Source: Alphaproteobacteria bacterium (lineage in GTDB: Bacteria; Pseudomonadota; Alphaproteobacteria; Micropepsales; Micropepsaceae). From it: a DNA stretch of 64,000 nt. The stretch spans positions 124,001 to 188,000 of the forward strand of contig JACKLF010000003.1 of NCBI GenBank assembly GCA_024236055.1, read 5' to 3'. The notes below the pieces were generated by a model. That model saw only the letters and a list, made by a program, of their open reading frames with translations, made no database searches and was not told where the DNA came from. Below, in pieces: positions 34,001-42,865 of the stretch. How positions within the stretch are numbered: position 1 is the first letter of the stretch; each line of letters starts with the position of its first letter. Made by a program: the position numbers and the translations under genes.

Positions 34001-34275
34001 GCATCGTGAGCCCGGGCAACAAGTGGATCGTCTGCTCCACCGGCTGCCCGACGGACACCAACGAGGTCCATACGACCAACTACCAGTATGTCCCGTCGGT
34101 GCTCTACATGGACATCGGCACGACCTACAACTACAGCGACTCGACGCAGTTCTACTTCAAGGTGAACAACGCCCTGAACACCAGCCCGCCGAACACCGGT
34201 GGCGACGAAGTGAACAACACGCTGTATGACGTGATCGGCCGCTTCTACCAGATCGGCGTCCGCTTCAATAACTAA
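31015..34275 (+). CDS. TonB-dependent outer-membrane receptor
   Basis: 1086 aa from ATG 31015 behind GGGGGGAG. Signal peptide ending AGAAMAQ; plug domain with EQVVVSSTRLQQAGF, LNLRGLGIIRTLTLIDGQRV and VDVVTGGASASWGSDAVAGV; then a 22-strand barrel with aromatic C-terminus YQIGVRFNN. The large size and Asn/Gly-rich loops suit carbohydrate or aromatic oligomer import rather than siderophores. Codons are biased to C-ending and the ribosome site is strong, suggesting high expression. It lies between the two-component system and carbohydrate genes; substrate unknown. Confidence 0.92.
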   Translation: MNYGLTTTRARLAGGVAMLALSAGAAMAQGTGVEQVVVSSTRLQQAGFNAPTPTTVMSTADLEKQAQPNIFEAVTQLPALEGSSGVTYNTGSTTTGLQGLSSLNLRGLGIIRTLTLIDGQRVVPANPNGAVDVSQMPQLLIQRVDVVTGGASASWGSDAVAGVVNFVTDKRFEGFKFNASAGMSTYSDKGTAVIQAAAGTSFLGGRGHFEIAGEFQHADGVEPRLPVAYNQFNTRIYPGGREFFSQYGTASYSLSSTGSGLSGTPAGYTGPRYVYANLEQNVNNYPYGMVNSGPKQGTIFGANGQAAQFDYAGGCTPNYDGRFNRGGSVSGAIGSTCFGTAADPGDQTARQFTHSLIDPITRGNVYARLSYDLTDNTEIFATINVSNVRTSNIPAQGNSNKGNIGIKCDNAFLPQTGLFGIGLTYQENINACNAAYANANYNAITAPSATNPTGGAGGPVQGFSITTLNGNMNLDQVLHIQRDMRRYVVGGNGAFNLFDTDFTWDTYFQHGENDAAIHIWNMPLKNRFNLAMDSIQLANGDIVCRSPTARANGCVPFNPFTTSMPNPGAIAYIDNQANGAKKGGPEMRQFMRQEAFGLNFNTSPIKNWAGDISVAFGIDYREEAFAQTADPYAGGITASTPATAIYPCTDPSIDCQASGGASGHVNPGNWNAGNYTSGGGNYHVSEIYAEFGIPLLDNADWGKMDLDVAGRFERYSTAGDIVAWKVGLTWDTPIPGVRLRTLQSRDVRAPNLADLYLPRQTLNGGFCNKFADPNCTSTQVMGQTNAGNPLLSPEKGTTTQIGLVYQPDWLPGFQASFDYYRIMVKGIIAGSGVQQVEDLCYQGITAYCSQRFIQTANGQPQTAANPGTAGSANAVLSITSVPFNSAGLLTDGFDIEASYQFDLIDWDVPGDFTLRLLANHTMKFISDPLQAGQYATESAGVLGGGFNSATYSQTTGNVLTWKVTGQQSWQGDTIGLTVTERWFADGVMRGKWLSKGIVSPGNKWIVCSTGCPTDTNEVHTTNYQYVPSVLYMDIGTTYNYSDSTQFYFKVNNALNTSPPNTGGDEVNNTLYDVIGRFYQIGVRFNN

Positions 34276-34285
34276 GGGGATACAC

Positions 34286-34325
34286 GGCGCCGCGATGGTC
34301 CTGGCAACAGGGCCCTTGCGGCGCC
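34286..34325 (+). terminator. hairpin after the TonB receptor gene
   Basis: GGCGCCGC (34286-34293) pairs with GCGGCGCC (34318-34325), about 10 bases after the stop, followed by a pyrimidine run CTCTTTCTT rather than a pure T tract. Confidence 0.5.
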
Positions 34326-34386
34326 GCCTCTTTCTTCGGAATTTCGAATTCACGCATACCCCCCCAGGGCATGCGTGTTTCCTCAG

Positions 34387-34418
34387 CCCCGCGGGCCTTA
34401 GCCTCGCGGGGTTTTTTT
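34387..34418 (+). terminator. intrinsic terminator
   Basis: CCCCGCG / CGCGGGG stem with an 11-base loop followed by seven T. A stronger second terminator for the TonB receptor transcript. Confidence 0.85.
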
Positions 34419-34457
34419 GTCTGCCGCGGCGCGGGGAACTCTGCTAATCCAGGCGGC

Positions 34458-35243
34458 ATGACACCGGACCAGATGCGCCAGGCCCAGGCCTTGCTGACCC
34501 AGAACTGGCGGGACGGCACGCTGATCGATGCCCTGCCACCCGAACTTGTGCCGGCTGACAGGGCCGAGGCCTATCGGGTCCAGGCTCTGGTCGAGACCTA
34601 TTCCGGCCAGCCCTTGTTCGGCTGGAAGATCGCGGCCACCAGCCTGGCCGGCCAGCAGCATATCGGGGTGGATGGCCCGCTGGCTGGCCGCATCCTGGCC
34701 GAGCGGGTGATTCCCGATGGCGGTGTTTGTCCGATGGGCAACAACCTGATGAAGGTGGCGGAGCTGGAATTTGTCTTTCACATGGGGGCAGACCTTCCGC
34801 CGCGCGCGCGCGCCTACGAACAGGAGGACGTCCTGGACCGGGTGGAAAGCCTGCATCCGGGGATCGAGATCCCTGATTCGCGCTTTCGCCATTTTGAGAC
34901 CGCGGGCATGGCGCAACTGATCGCGGACAATGCCTGTGCCCATCGTTTTGTGCTGGGCAAGCCTGCACCCGATCGCTGGCGCAGCATCGACCTTGCGGCC
35001 CATGCGGTGCCGGCCTTCCTGAACGGCCGGCATGTCGGCAATGGGGTGGGCGCCAATGTTCTGGGTGACCCCCGAATCGCACTGACCTGGCTGGCCAACG
35101 AGCTGTCGCGGCATGGCGTGACGCTGAAACAGGGGCAGGTGGTGACCACCGGCACCTGCATCAAGCCGCTGGCGATCGCGCCGGGCGACACGGTGTCGGG
35201 GGATTTTGGCCCCCTTGGGCAGGTTTCTCTATCCCTAAGCTGA
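34458..35243 (+). CDS. 2-keto-4-pentenoate hydratase / fumarylacetoacetase-like protein
   Basis: 261 aa from ATG 34458; the longer frame runs through the terminator and is rejected. FAH-fold markers: FGWKIAATSLAGQQHIGVDG, ELEFVFHMGADLP (metal Glu residues), HPGIEIPDSRF and the ending TGTCIKPLAIAPGDTVSGDF. These enzymes hydrate 2-keto-4-enoates or cleave beta-diketones in the cytoplasm; a role in keto-deoxy-sugar-acid breakdown would fit the neighbourhood. Overlaps the convergent alpha-glucosidase gene by 9 bp. Confidence 0.82.
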   Translation: MTPDQMRQAQALLTQNWRDGTLIDALPPELVPADRAEAYRVQALVETYSGQPLFGWKIAATSLAGQQHIGVDGPLAGRILAERVIPDGGVCPMGNNLMKVAELEFVFHMGADLPPRARAYEQEDVLDRVESLHPGIEIPDSRFRHFETAGMAQLIADNACAHRFVLGKPAPDRWRSIDLAAHAVPAFLNGRHVGNGVGANVLGDPRIALTWLANELSRHGVTLKQGQVVTTGTCIKPLAIAPGDTVSGDFGPLGQVSLSLS

Positions 35244-36851
35244 TTGCGGTTTGCCGCTGCAAAGCTGAAGGCTGAACCCCAGCGGTCCCAAAGTGCCTAG
35301 TGTATCGGCGTTGTGGGCACACAGGACCTTGTCACCACCCGATTTTATGGCTGCTGGCTGCAGGCCCAGATTGAACAGGCAGCGCACGCGTTGATCTCCG
35401 AACAGGCGTTCAAAGCCCAGAAGGGGCGGCTTCAGCGACAGAGGCACGAAATCGCCGCACCGGAGGGCGGGCGTGTCCCGCCGCAGCCGCACCAGCCGCC
35501 GCGCCAGCGCCAGGATCGAATCCGGGTCTGCATTCTGCACCGAAACGGCGTGTGTGATGTGATCGCCCGGCACCGGCAGCCAGGGTTCAGCCTGGCTGAA
35601 TCCACCATGCGGCTGGCCCGCAGCCCAGGGCATGGGCGTGCGCGCGCCATCGCGCCCCAGCGTCAGCGGCCAGTTGGCGATGGCTTCAGGGTCGCGCAGC
35701 CTCTCGAATGGAATCTGCGCCTGGTTCAGGCCCAGTTCTTCGCCCTGATACAGAAAGACATTGCCGCGCAGGCTCATCAGCAGCGCAAGAAGCAACCGCG
35801 CCCAGCCGTCCTGGTGGGCCCCGTCGCCCCAGCGGCTGACGGCGCGCGGCGCATCGTGATTGGAAAAGGCCCAGCTGGGCCAGCCTTCGCCTTCCTCATG
35901 GCTCCACTTCTCAAGTGTGGAGAGGATCAGCTTCGGCGTGAGCTTTTCCGCATACAGAAAATCGAACCCGTACGAGGTGTGCAGCAGGTCGTTGCCGGCG
36001 GTCAGGGTCTTCATCTCCGTCAGCGCCTGCTCGCCGCCGACTTCCGCGACGGTGAAGCGCTCGCCCGGATAGTCGCGCACCACCCGCGCCAGCTTCTCGA
36101 CAAAGTCCATCAGCTCCGGCTGGGACTGGTTGTGAATGTGGTGCTGATAGTCGAAAGGCCGGCGCAGCACGGCGGTCTTCGCGGTCACCGGGGGGTTGTC
36201 GGTCAGCATGGGGTCGTGCATGGCGAAATTGATGGCGTCCAGCCGGAAGCCATCGACGCCGCGATCCAGCCAGAAGCGCGCCGTATCGAACAGCGCCTGC
36301 TGCACGTCCGGATTGTGCACATTCAGGTTGGGCTGGCTGGGCAGGAAGTTGTGCAGGTAATACTGGCCGCGCCGTCCGTCCCAGGACCAGCAGGGACCGT
36401 AAAAGACCGACAGCCAGTTGTTGGGCGGCGTGCCGTCCGGCTTGGGATCGGCCCACACATACCAGTCCGATTTATCGCCTTCGCGCATCGCGCGGCTTTC
36501 ACGGAACCAGGCATGCTGGTCGGAGGTGTGGGCATAGACCTGGTCGATGATGACTTTCAGGCCCAGTTCATGGGCGCGCGCCAGAAGCGCGTCGAAATCT
36601 TCCAGCGTGCCGAACATGGGATCGACGGCGCGGTAATCCGAAACGTCATAACCGAAATCGGTCATGGGCGAGGCGAAGAAGGGCGACAGCCAGATCGCAT
36701 CCACGCCCAGCGACGCGACATGCTCAAGGTGGGCGGTAATGCCGGCCAGATCGCCTATGCCATCGTCATTGCTGTCGGCAAAGCTGCGCGGATAGATCTG
36801 ATAAATGACGGCGCCGCGCCACCAGGGCGTCTCATGGGGCTGTGATGCCAT
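35235..36851 (-). CDS. GH13 alpha-glucosidase / oligo-1,6-glucosidase
   Basis: 538 aa from ATG 36851 (MASQPHETPWWRGAVIYQIY). (Beta/alpha)8 barrel: DAIWLSPFFASPM; nucleophile Asp in VDGFRLDAINFAMHD; acid/base Glu in FTVAEVGGEQ; and the stabilising Asp in AFSNHDAPRAVSRWG. No signal peptide, so cytoplasmic. It releases glucose from short alpha-glucans such as maltose or isomaltose. Divergent from glgP, fitting a role in glycogen/maltodextrin turnover. Confidence 0.88.
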   Translation of the reverse strand: MASQPHETPWWRGAVIYQIYPRSFADSNDDGIGDLAGITAHLEHVASLGVDAIWLSPFFASPMTDFGYDVSDYRAVDPMFGTLEDFDALLARAHELGLKVIIDQVYAHTSDQHAWFRESRAMREGDKSDWYVWADPKPDGTPPNNWLSVFYGPCWSWDGRRGQYYLHNFLPSQPNLNVHNPDVQQALFDTARFWLDRGVDGFRLDAINFAMHDPMLTDNPPVTAKTAVLRRPFDYQHHIHNQSQPELMDFVEKLARVVRDYPGERFTVAEVGGEQALTEMKTLTAGNDLLHTSYGFDFLYAEKLTPKLILSTLEKWSHEEGEGWPSWAFSNHDAPRAVSRWGDGAHQDGWARLLLALLMSLRGNVFLYQGEELGLNQAQIPFERLRDPEAIANWPLTLGRDGARTPMPWAAGQPHGGFSQAEPWLPVPGDHITHAVSVQNADPDSILALARRLVRLRRDTPALRCGDFVPLSLKPPLLGFERLFGDQRVRCLFNLGLQPAAIKSGGDKVLCAHNADTLGTLGPLGFSLQLCSGKPQSA

Positions 36852-37003
36852 ATACGCGCGCGCCTGTCCCGTGCCCGTTCGGTTCGCCGGGTGCAAAAAG
36901 CCTCATGGCCAGTCCGGCATCCTTGGCATAAGCTTGCCAAACAGACCGGCCGTTTGCAAACCGTTCCCGAATGCTTCCCAAGTGAACTTCTGACAGGCGC
37001 GTC

Positions 37004-39427
37004 ATGACAGCTCCCGCAGCACCCCCGCCACTCCGGCCCTTTGCCGAAAGGCTGATCGACAACCTGCTGCACCGGCTGGGAAAAGACGAACGCGCCGCCA
37101 AGCCGCACGACTGGCTGGCCGCCACCATCCTGACGGTGCGCGACCAGGTGATCGACCAGTGGATGGCTTCGACCCGTCAGATGCACGCGGCAGGCGCCAA
37201 GCGGGTCTATTATCTGAGTCTGGAATTTCTCATTGGGCGGCTGCTGCGCGATGCGCTGTCCAACCTGGGCATGTCCGAGGAAGCGCGCGAGGCGCTGGCG
37301 GCCTATGGCGTCAATCTTGAGGAAATAGAAGAGCTTGAGCCGGACGCGGCGCTGGGCAATGGCGGCCTGGGGCGTCTGGCCGCCTGCTTCATGGAGAGCC
37401 TGGCCTCCCTCAACCTGCCGGCCACCGGCTATGGCATCCGCTATATCAACGGCATGTTCCGCCAGCGCATCAAGGATGGCTGGCAGCTGGAATATCCCGA
37501 AACCTGGTTGGCGCACGGCAATCCCTGGGAATTCGAACGCCGCGAGACATCCTATCTGGTCGGCTTCGGCGGCGAGGTGATCGGCAGCGATACCGGCGCC
37601 AGCCACTGGCAACCGGCCGAGGCGGTGCGGGCCGAGGCCATCGACACGCCGGTGGTGGGCTGGCGGGGCGCGCGGGTCAACACGCTGCGGCTCTGGAATG
37701 CGATGGCGCTGGACCCGATCCGGCTGGACGCCTTCAATGCCGGCGATCATATCGGCGCGCTGGCGGGCGAGGCGCGGGCCGAAAGCCTGGTGCGGGTGCT
37801 GTATCCGGCCGATTCCACGCCCGCCGGACAGGAACTGCGCCTGCGCCAGGAGTATTTTTTCTCCAGCGCCTCGATCCAGGACATCCTGCGCCGTCACATG
37901 CAGTATTTCGGCGACATCCGCACCCTGTCGCAAAAGGCCGCGATCCAGCTGAACGACACCCATCCTGCGGTCGCCGTGGCCGAGTTGATGCGGCTTCTGA
38001 TCGACCATCACCAGCTCAGCTTCTCCGAAAGCTGGGACATCACCCGCGCCACCTTCGGCTACACCAACCACACGCTGCTGCCCGAGGCGCTGGAAAGCTG
38101 GCCGCTGCCGCTGTTCGAACGGATGCTGCCGCGCCACATGCAGCTGGTCTATGCCATCAACGGCGAATTGCTGCGCACCGCCCGCAAGGCGGGCATGGAC
38201 GACGATGCCATTGCCGCCATTTCGGCGATCGACGAGGGTGGCGAGCGGCGTGTGCGCATGGCCAATCTGGCCTTTGCCGGTTCGCACAGTGTCAATGGCG
38301 TGGCGGCCCTGCATACCCAGCTGATGAAGCAGACGGTGTTCGCCGACCTGCACAAGCTTTATCCCGACCGCATCAACAACAAGACCAACGGCATCACGCC
38401 GCGCCGCTGGCTGAAGGAGTGCAATCCCGGCCTGACCGGCCTGATCCGCGAGGCGATCGGCGACGACGGTTTCCTGGACGACGCCCAGAAGCTGAGCGAC
38501 CTGGACAGGTTCGCGGATGATGCGGCCTTCCAGGAGCAGTTCGCCGCGGTCAAGCGCGCCAACAAGGTGGCGCTGTCGGCGCATCTGAAAGAGCTGCTCG
38601 GCCTGGCCGTCGATCCCGACGCGCTGTTCGACGTTCAGGTCAAGCGCATCCACGAATACAAGCGCCAGCTTCTGAACATCATCGAGACGGTGGCGCTGTA
38701 CGACCAGATCCGCAGCCATCCCGACCGCAACTGGACGCCGCGCGTCAAGCTGTTCGCCGGCAAGGCCGCGCCCAGCTATCACAACGCCAAGATGATCATA
38801 AAGCTGGCCAATGACGTCGCCCGCCGGGTCAATTCCGATCCATCCGTGGCCGGGCTGCTGAAGGTCGCTTTCGTGCCCAACTACAATGTCTCGCTGGCCG
38901 AGAAGATCATGCCCGCCGCCGATTTGTCGGAGCAGATTTCCACCGCCGGGATGGAGGCGTCGGGTACCGGAAACATGAAATTCGCGCTGAACGGCGCCTT
39001 GACCATCGGCACGCTGGACGGCGCCAATATCGAGATCATGGAGCATGTCGGGCGGGACAATATCGTCATCTTCGGCCTGACCGCCGACCAGGTGGCCCAG
39101 CATCGGGCCGACGGCTACGATCCGCGCGCCGTTATCGAAGGCTCGCGCGAACTGTCCCAGGCGCTGGCGGCAATCGCCTCCGGCGTGTTTTCGCCCGACG
39201 ATCCGAACCGCTATGCCGGGCTGATCGGCGGCATCTACGATCATGACTGGTTCATGGTCGCGGCCGACTTCGATGCCTATACCGCGGCCCAGCGCCAGGT
39301 CGATGCGCGCTGGAACGACAGCGCCGCCTGGCGTGCCGCCGTCATCCGCAATGTCGCGCATGTCGGCTGGTTCTCCTCGGATCGCACCATTGGCGAATAT
39401 GCGAAGGACATTTGGGGTCTGACATGA
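37004..39427 (+). CDS. glgP: glycogen phosphorylase
   Basis: 807 aa, usual length. Phosphorolysis of alpha-1,4-glucan to glucose-1-phosphate. N-terminal RVYYLSLEFLIGRLLRDAL, DAALGNGGLGRLAACFMES, QLNDTHPAVAVAELMR; the PLP-binding Lys near residue 650 in EASGTGNMKFALNGALTIGT followed by LDGANIEI. First gene of the operon glgP-glgB-glgC-glgA/pgm-glgX; its stop overlaps the glgB ATG (ATGA). The promoter should lie in the 152 bp shared with the divergent alpha-glucosidase. Confidence 0.96.
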   Translation: MTAPAAPPPLRPFAERLIDNLLHRLGKDERAAKPHDWLAATILTVRDQVIDQWMASTRQMHAAGAKRVYYLSLEFLIGRLLRDALSNLGMSEEAREALAAYGVNLEEIEELEPDAALGNGGLGRLAACFMESLASLNLPATGYGIRYINGMFRQRIKDGWQLEYPETWLAHGNPWEFERRETSYLVGFGGEVIGSDTGASHWQPAEAVRAEAIDTPVVGWRGARVNTLRLWNAMALDPIRLDAFNAGDHIGALAGEARAESLVRVLYPADSTPAGQELRLRQEYFFSSASIQDILRRHMQYFGDIRTLSQKAAIQLNDTHPAVAVAELMRLLIDHHQLSFSESWDITRATFGYTNHTLLPEALESWPLPLFERMLPRHMQLVYAINGELLRTARKAGMDDDAIAAISAIDEGGERRVRMANLAFAGSHSVNGVAALHTQLMKQTVFADLHKLYPDRINNKTNGITPRRWLKECNPGLTGLIREAIGDDGFLDDAQKLSDLDRFADDAAFQEQFAAVKRANKVALSAHLKELLGLAVDPDALFDVQVKRIHEYKRQLLNIIETVALYDQIRSHPDRNWTPRVKLFAGKAAPSYHNAKMIIKLANDVARRVNSDPSVAGLLKVAFVPNYNVSLAEKIMPAADLSEQISTAGMEASGTGNMKFALNGALTIGTLDGANIEIMEHVGRDNIVIFGLTADQVAQHRADGYDPRAVIEGSRELSQALAAIASGVFSPDDPNRYAGLIGGIYDHDWFMVAADFDAYTAAQRQVDARWNDSAAWRAAVIRNVAHVGWFSSDRTIGEYAKDIWGLT

Positions 39428-41577
39428 AGCCGCCGCGGCAGGCCGTCGAGGCGCTGCTGCAGGGTCGTCACGACGACCCCTTTTCCCTGCTGGGCACCCA
39501 TGCCGGGCCGGACGGCACCTTCGCGCGGGTGCTGATCCCCGGCGCCGAGCGGGCCGAGGCCCATGACCTGTCCGGCCGCTTTCTGGGGCTTCTGGCGCTT
39601 TGCGACCGGCGCGGCCTGTTCGAGGGTGTCATCAAGGGGCCGCCCCAGCCGGTGAAATACCGCGCCCAGGGTTTTGGCGCTGAGTGGTGGGTGACCGATC
39701 CCTACAGCTTCGGGCCGGTGCTGGGACCGACGGACGACCTGCTGATGGGCGAGGGCACCCATATGCGCCTTTATGACAAGATGGGCGCCCATCCCATCAC
39801 CCACCAGGGCGCGCAGGGCGTGCATTTCGCGGTCTGGGCGCCCAACGCCCGGCGCGTTTCGGTGGTGGGCGATTTCAACGACTGGAACGGCACCCGCCAT
39901 GTCATGCGCCGGCGCACCGATGTGGGGGTGTGGGAGATCTTCATTCCCGATATCGGCGACTGGCGTGCCTACAAGTTCGAGATTGTTGGCGCCGATGGCG
40001 CCCTTTTGCCGCTGAAGGCGGACCCGTTTGCCTTTGCCAGCGAGCTTCGGCCCAAGACCGCCTCGCTGACCGCGCCGCCGCCCGCCCATGTATGGGGTGA
40101 TGCCGGTCACCGCGCCCATTGGGCCGCCGCCGATCCGCGCCGCGAGCCCATCAGCATCTATGAGGTGCACGCTGGGTCGTGGCAGCGCGACGGCGCCGGC
40201 TGGTACCTGCATTGGGATGCGCTGGCCGAAAAGCTGATCCCCTATGTGGCGGAGATGGGGTTCACCCACATCGAATTCCTGCCGGTCAGCGAGCACCCCT
40301 ACGATCCCAGCTGGGGCTATCAGACCACCGGGCTTTATGCTCCCAGCGCCCGCTTCGGCGATGTCGACGGCTTCGCCCGTTTCGTCGACGGGGCGCACCG
40401 GGCGGGCATCGGCGTGCTGATCGACTGGGTGCCGGCGCATTTTCCCACCGACAGCCACGGGCTGGCGCGCTTCGATGGTACGGCCCTGTACGAACATGAA
40501 GACCCGCGCCTGGGCTTTCATCCCGACTGGAACACCGCCATCTACAATTTCGGCCGCCGCGAGGTGGCAGCCTTCCTGACCAACAATGCCCTGTTCTGGG
40601 CCGACCGTTATCATGTCGACGGGCTGCGGGTGGATGCGGTCGCCTCCATGCTTTACCGCGACTATTCGCGGGCCGCCGGTGAGTGGGTGCCCAACAAGGA
40701 AGGCGGGCGCGAAAACTGGGAAGCGGTCGATTTCCTGAAGGCCATGAACAGGGCGGTTTATGGCGCCCATCCGGGCTTTTTCACGGTGGCCGAGGAGTCC
40801 ACCTCCTGGCCGGGCGTCTCGCGCCCTGTCCATGAAGGCGGGCTGGGCTTCGGCTTCAAGTGGAACATGGGTTTCATGCACGACACGCTGCAATACATGG
40901 CACGTGAGCCGGTCCACCGCGCCCACCATCACGAAGACATCACATTCGGCCTGCTTTATGCCTTCAGCGAGAATTTCGTCCTGCCGCTGAGCCACGACGA
41001 GGTGGTGCACGGCAAGGGTTCGCTTCTGTCCAAAATGTCAGGCGACGACTGGCAGAAATTCGCCAACCTTCGCGCCTATTACGCGTTGATGTGGGGATAT
41101 CCGGGCAAGAAGCTGCTGTTCATGGGACAGGAATTCGCCCAGCGCCGCGAATGGAACGAGTCCCGCGCCCTGGACTGGGAGTTGCTGGGCGCCCCCGCCC
41201 ATAATGGGGTGCGCCAGTTGGTGCGCGACCTGAACCGGGTCTATCGCCAGACCCCGGCCCTGCATGCCCGCGACTGCGAGGCCGAGGGGTTCGCCTGGGC
41301 GATCGTCGACGACAAGGCCAATTCGGTCTTCGCCTGGGTCCGGCGCGCGCCCGGCGCCCGTCCCGTGGCGGTGATCGCGAATATGACCCCGGTGATGCGG
41401 GAAAATTACCGGGTCCCCTTGCCCGAAGGGGGCCGTTGGCGTGAAATCATCAACAGCGATGCCGCCGTCTATGGCGGCAGCGGCAAAGGCAATCTGGGGT
41501 CGGTCCAGGCGCGCGACGGCGCCGTCAGCCTGACGCTTCCGCCGCTGGCGACCCTGATGCTGGAGCATGAAGGATAA
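39424..41577 (+). CDS. glgB: 1,4-alpha-glucan branching enzyme
   Basis: 717 aa. N-terminal carbohydrate module (FSLLGTHAG...), then the CBM48 module VHFAVWAPNARRVSVVGDFN. GH13 barrel: nucleophile Asp in DGLRVDAVASMLYRDYSR, acid Glu in TVAEESTSWPGVSRP, Asp in LPLSHDEVVHGKGSL. Makes the alpha-1,6 branches of glycogen. Starts at the glgP stop; glgC begins 28 bases after its end. Confidence 0.96.
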   Translation: MKPPRQAVEALLQGRHDDPFSLLGTHAGPDGTFARVLIPGAERAEAHDLSGRFLGLLALCDRRGLFEGVIKGPPQPVKYRAQGFGAEWWVTDPYSFGPVLGPTDDLLMGEGTHMRLYDKMGAHPITHQGAQGVHFAVWAPNARRVSVVGDFNDWNGTRHVMRRRTDVGVWEIFIPDIGDWRAYKFEIVGADGALLPLKADPFAFASELRPKTASLTAPPPAHVWGDAGHRAHWAAADPRREPISIYEVHAGSWQRDGAGWYLHWDALAEKLIPYVAEMGFTHIEFLPVSEHPYDPSWGYQTTGLYAPSARFGDVDGFARFVDGAHRAGIGVLIDWVPAHFPTDSHGLARFDGTALYEHEDPRLGFHPDWNTAIYNFGRREVAAFLTNNALFWADRYHVDGLRVDAVASMLYRDYSRAAGEWVPNKEGGRENWEAVDFLKAMNRAVYGAHPGFFTVAEESTSWPGVSRPVHEGGLGFGFKWNMGFMHDTLQYMAREPVHRAHHHEDITFGLLYAFSENFVLPLSHDEVVHGKGSLLSKMSGDDWQKFANLRAYYALMWGYPGKKLLFMGQEFAQRREWNESRALDWELLGAPAHNGVRQLVRDLNRVYRQTPALHARDCEAEGFAWAIVDDKANSVFAWVRRAPGARPVAVIANMTPVMRENYRVPLPEGGRWREIINSDAAVYGGSGKGNLGSVQARDGAVSLTLPPLATLMLEHEG

Positions 41578-41605
41578 CGGGCGATGGGGCCCGGGAAAGG
41601 TGGCG

Positions 41606-42865
41606 ATGGTGGACCGGCGCGGACAACCGCTCGCACGCGACGCGATGGCCTATGTGCTGGCCGGGGGGCGCGGCAGCCGCCTGAAGGAACTGACCGCGCG
41701 GCGCGCCAAGCCGGCGGTCTATTTCGGCGGCAAGGCCCGCATCATCGACTTTGCCCTGTCCAACGCGATCAATTCGGGCATTCGCCGCATCGGGGTCGCC
41801 ACCCAGTACAAGGCCCATTCGCTGATCCATCACCTGCACAGCGCCTGGAACTTCCTGCGGCCCGAGCGCAACGAAAGTTTCGACGTGCTGCCCGCCAGCC
41901 AGCGCGTGTCCGAGACCCAGTGGTATGAAGGTACCGCCGACGCCGTTTACCAGAACATCGACATCATCGAGAGCCACGGTCCCGAATACATGGTCATCCT
42001 GGCGGGCGACCACATCTACAAGATGGACTATGAGCTCATGCTGCAGGAGCATGTGAACAAGGCCGCCGATGTCACCGTCGCCTGCCTGGACGTGCCGCGC
42101 CTGGAAGCCACCGGTTTTGGCGTGATGGCCGCGGACGAGGATGGCCGCATCACCGACTTCGTGGAAAAGCCGGCCGACCCGCCCGCCATGCCGGGCAATC
42201 CCGACCTGGCGCTGGCCTCGATGGGTGTCTATGTCTTCAAGACCAGCTTTCTGTTCGACCAGCTTCGTCGCGATGCCGGCACGGCCGGGTCGGCCCGCGA
42301 TTTCGGCCGTGACATCATCCCCTATCTGGTGACCCATGGTAAGGCGATCGCCCACCGCTTCACCCATTCGTGCATCCGCTCCAGCAGCGAGAAATACGCC
42401 TATTGGCGCGATGTCGGCACCGTGGACGCCTATTGGGAAGCCAATATCGACCTGACCGACGTGCTGCCCCAGCTGGATCTCTATGACCGAAGCTGGCCGC
42501 TGTGGACCTATGCCGAGATCGTGCCGCCGGCCAAGTTCGTCCATGACGTGGGCGAGCGGCGCGGCTCGGCCGTTTCCTCGCTGATCGCCGGGGACTGCAT
42601 CATTTCCGGCGGCGCGGTGCATCGCTCGCTGCTGTCGACCGGTGTGCGGGTGCATTCCTACTCGTCCCTGAACGAGGCGGTGGTGCTGCCGCAATGCCAT
42701 ATCGGGCGCGGCGCACGCCTGTCCAAGGTCGTACTGGACCGCGGCGTGGTGATCCCGCCCGGCCTGGTGGTGGGCGAGGATCCCACGCTGGATGCCAGCC
42801 GCTTCCGGCGGACCGAAAACGGCGTGTGCCTGATCACCCAGGAAATGATCGACAAGCTGGCATGA
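41606..42865 (+). CDS. glgC: glucose-1-phosphate adenylyltransferase
   Basis: 419 aa from ATG 41606 (MVDRRGQPLARDAMAY), which matches the usual start of rhizobial GlgC and has GGGAAAGG just upstream; an in-frame ATG at 41567 inside glgB is the alternative. Makes ADP-glucose from ATP and glucose-1-phosphate. Nucleotide motif YVLAGGRGSRLKELTARRAK, YFGGKARIIDFALSNAINSG, and the C-terminal left-handed beta helix (SSLIAGDCIISGGAVHRSLL). Likely allosterically controlled as in other alphaproteobacteria. Overlaps glgA by 4 bp. Confidence 0.95.
   Translation: MVDRRGQPLARDAMAYVLAGGRGSRLKELTARRAKPAVYFGGKARIIDFALSNAINSGIRRIGVATQYKAHSLIHHLHSAWNFLRPERNESFDVLPASQRVSETQWYEGTADAVYQNIDIIESHGPEYMVILAGDHIYKMDYELMLQEHVNKAADVTVACLDVPRLEATGFGVMAADEDGRITDFVEKPADPPAMPGNPDLALASMGVYVFKTSFLFDQLRRDAGTAGSARDFGRDIIPYLVTHGKAIAHRFTHSCIRSSSEKYAYWRDVGTVDAYWEANIDLTDVLPQLDLYDRSWPLWTYAEIVPPAKFVHDVGERRGSAVSSLIAGDCIISGGAVHRSLLSTGVRVHSYSSLNEAVVLPQCHIGRGARLSKVVLDRGVVIPPGLVVGEDPTLDASRFRRTENGVCLITQEMIDKLA

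Noticed and set aside
30997..34353. 1118-codon open frame antisense to the TonB receptor, and similar long antisense frames over the DUF1592, GlgP and quinoprotein genes
   Set aside because: Typical GC-rich shadows of well-conserved genes; the translations are Arg/His/Gly-rich with no domain, signal or ribosome site.
34286..34418. Riboswitch between the TonB receptor and hydratase genes
   Set aside because: The two hairpins look like terminators at the end of the receptor transcript; no aptamer-like conserved core is visible.
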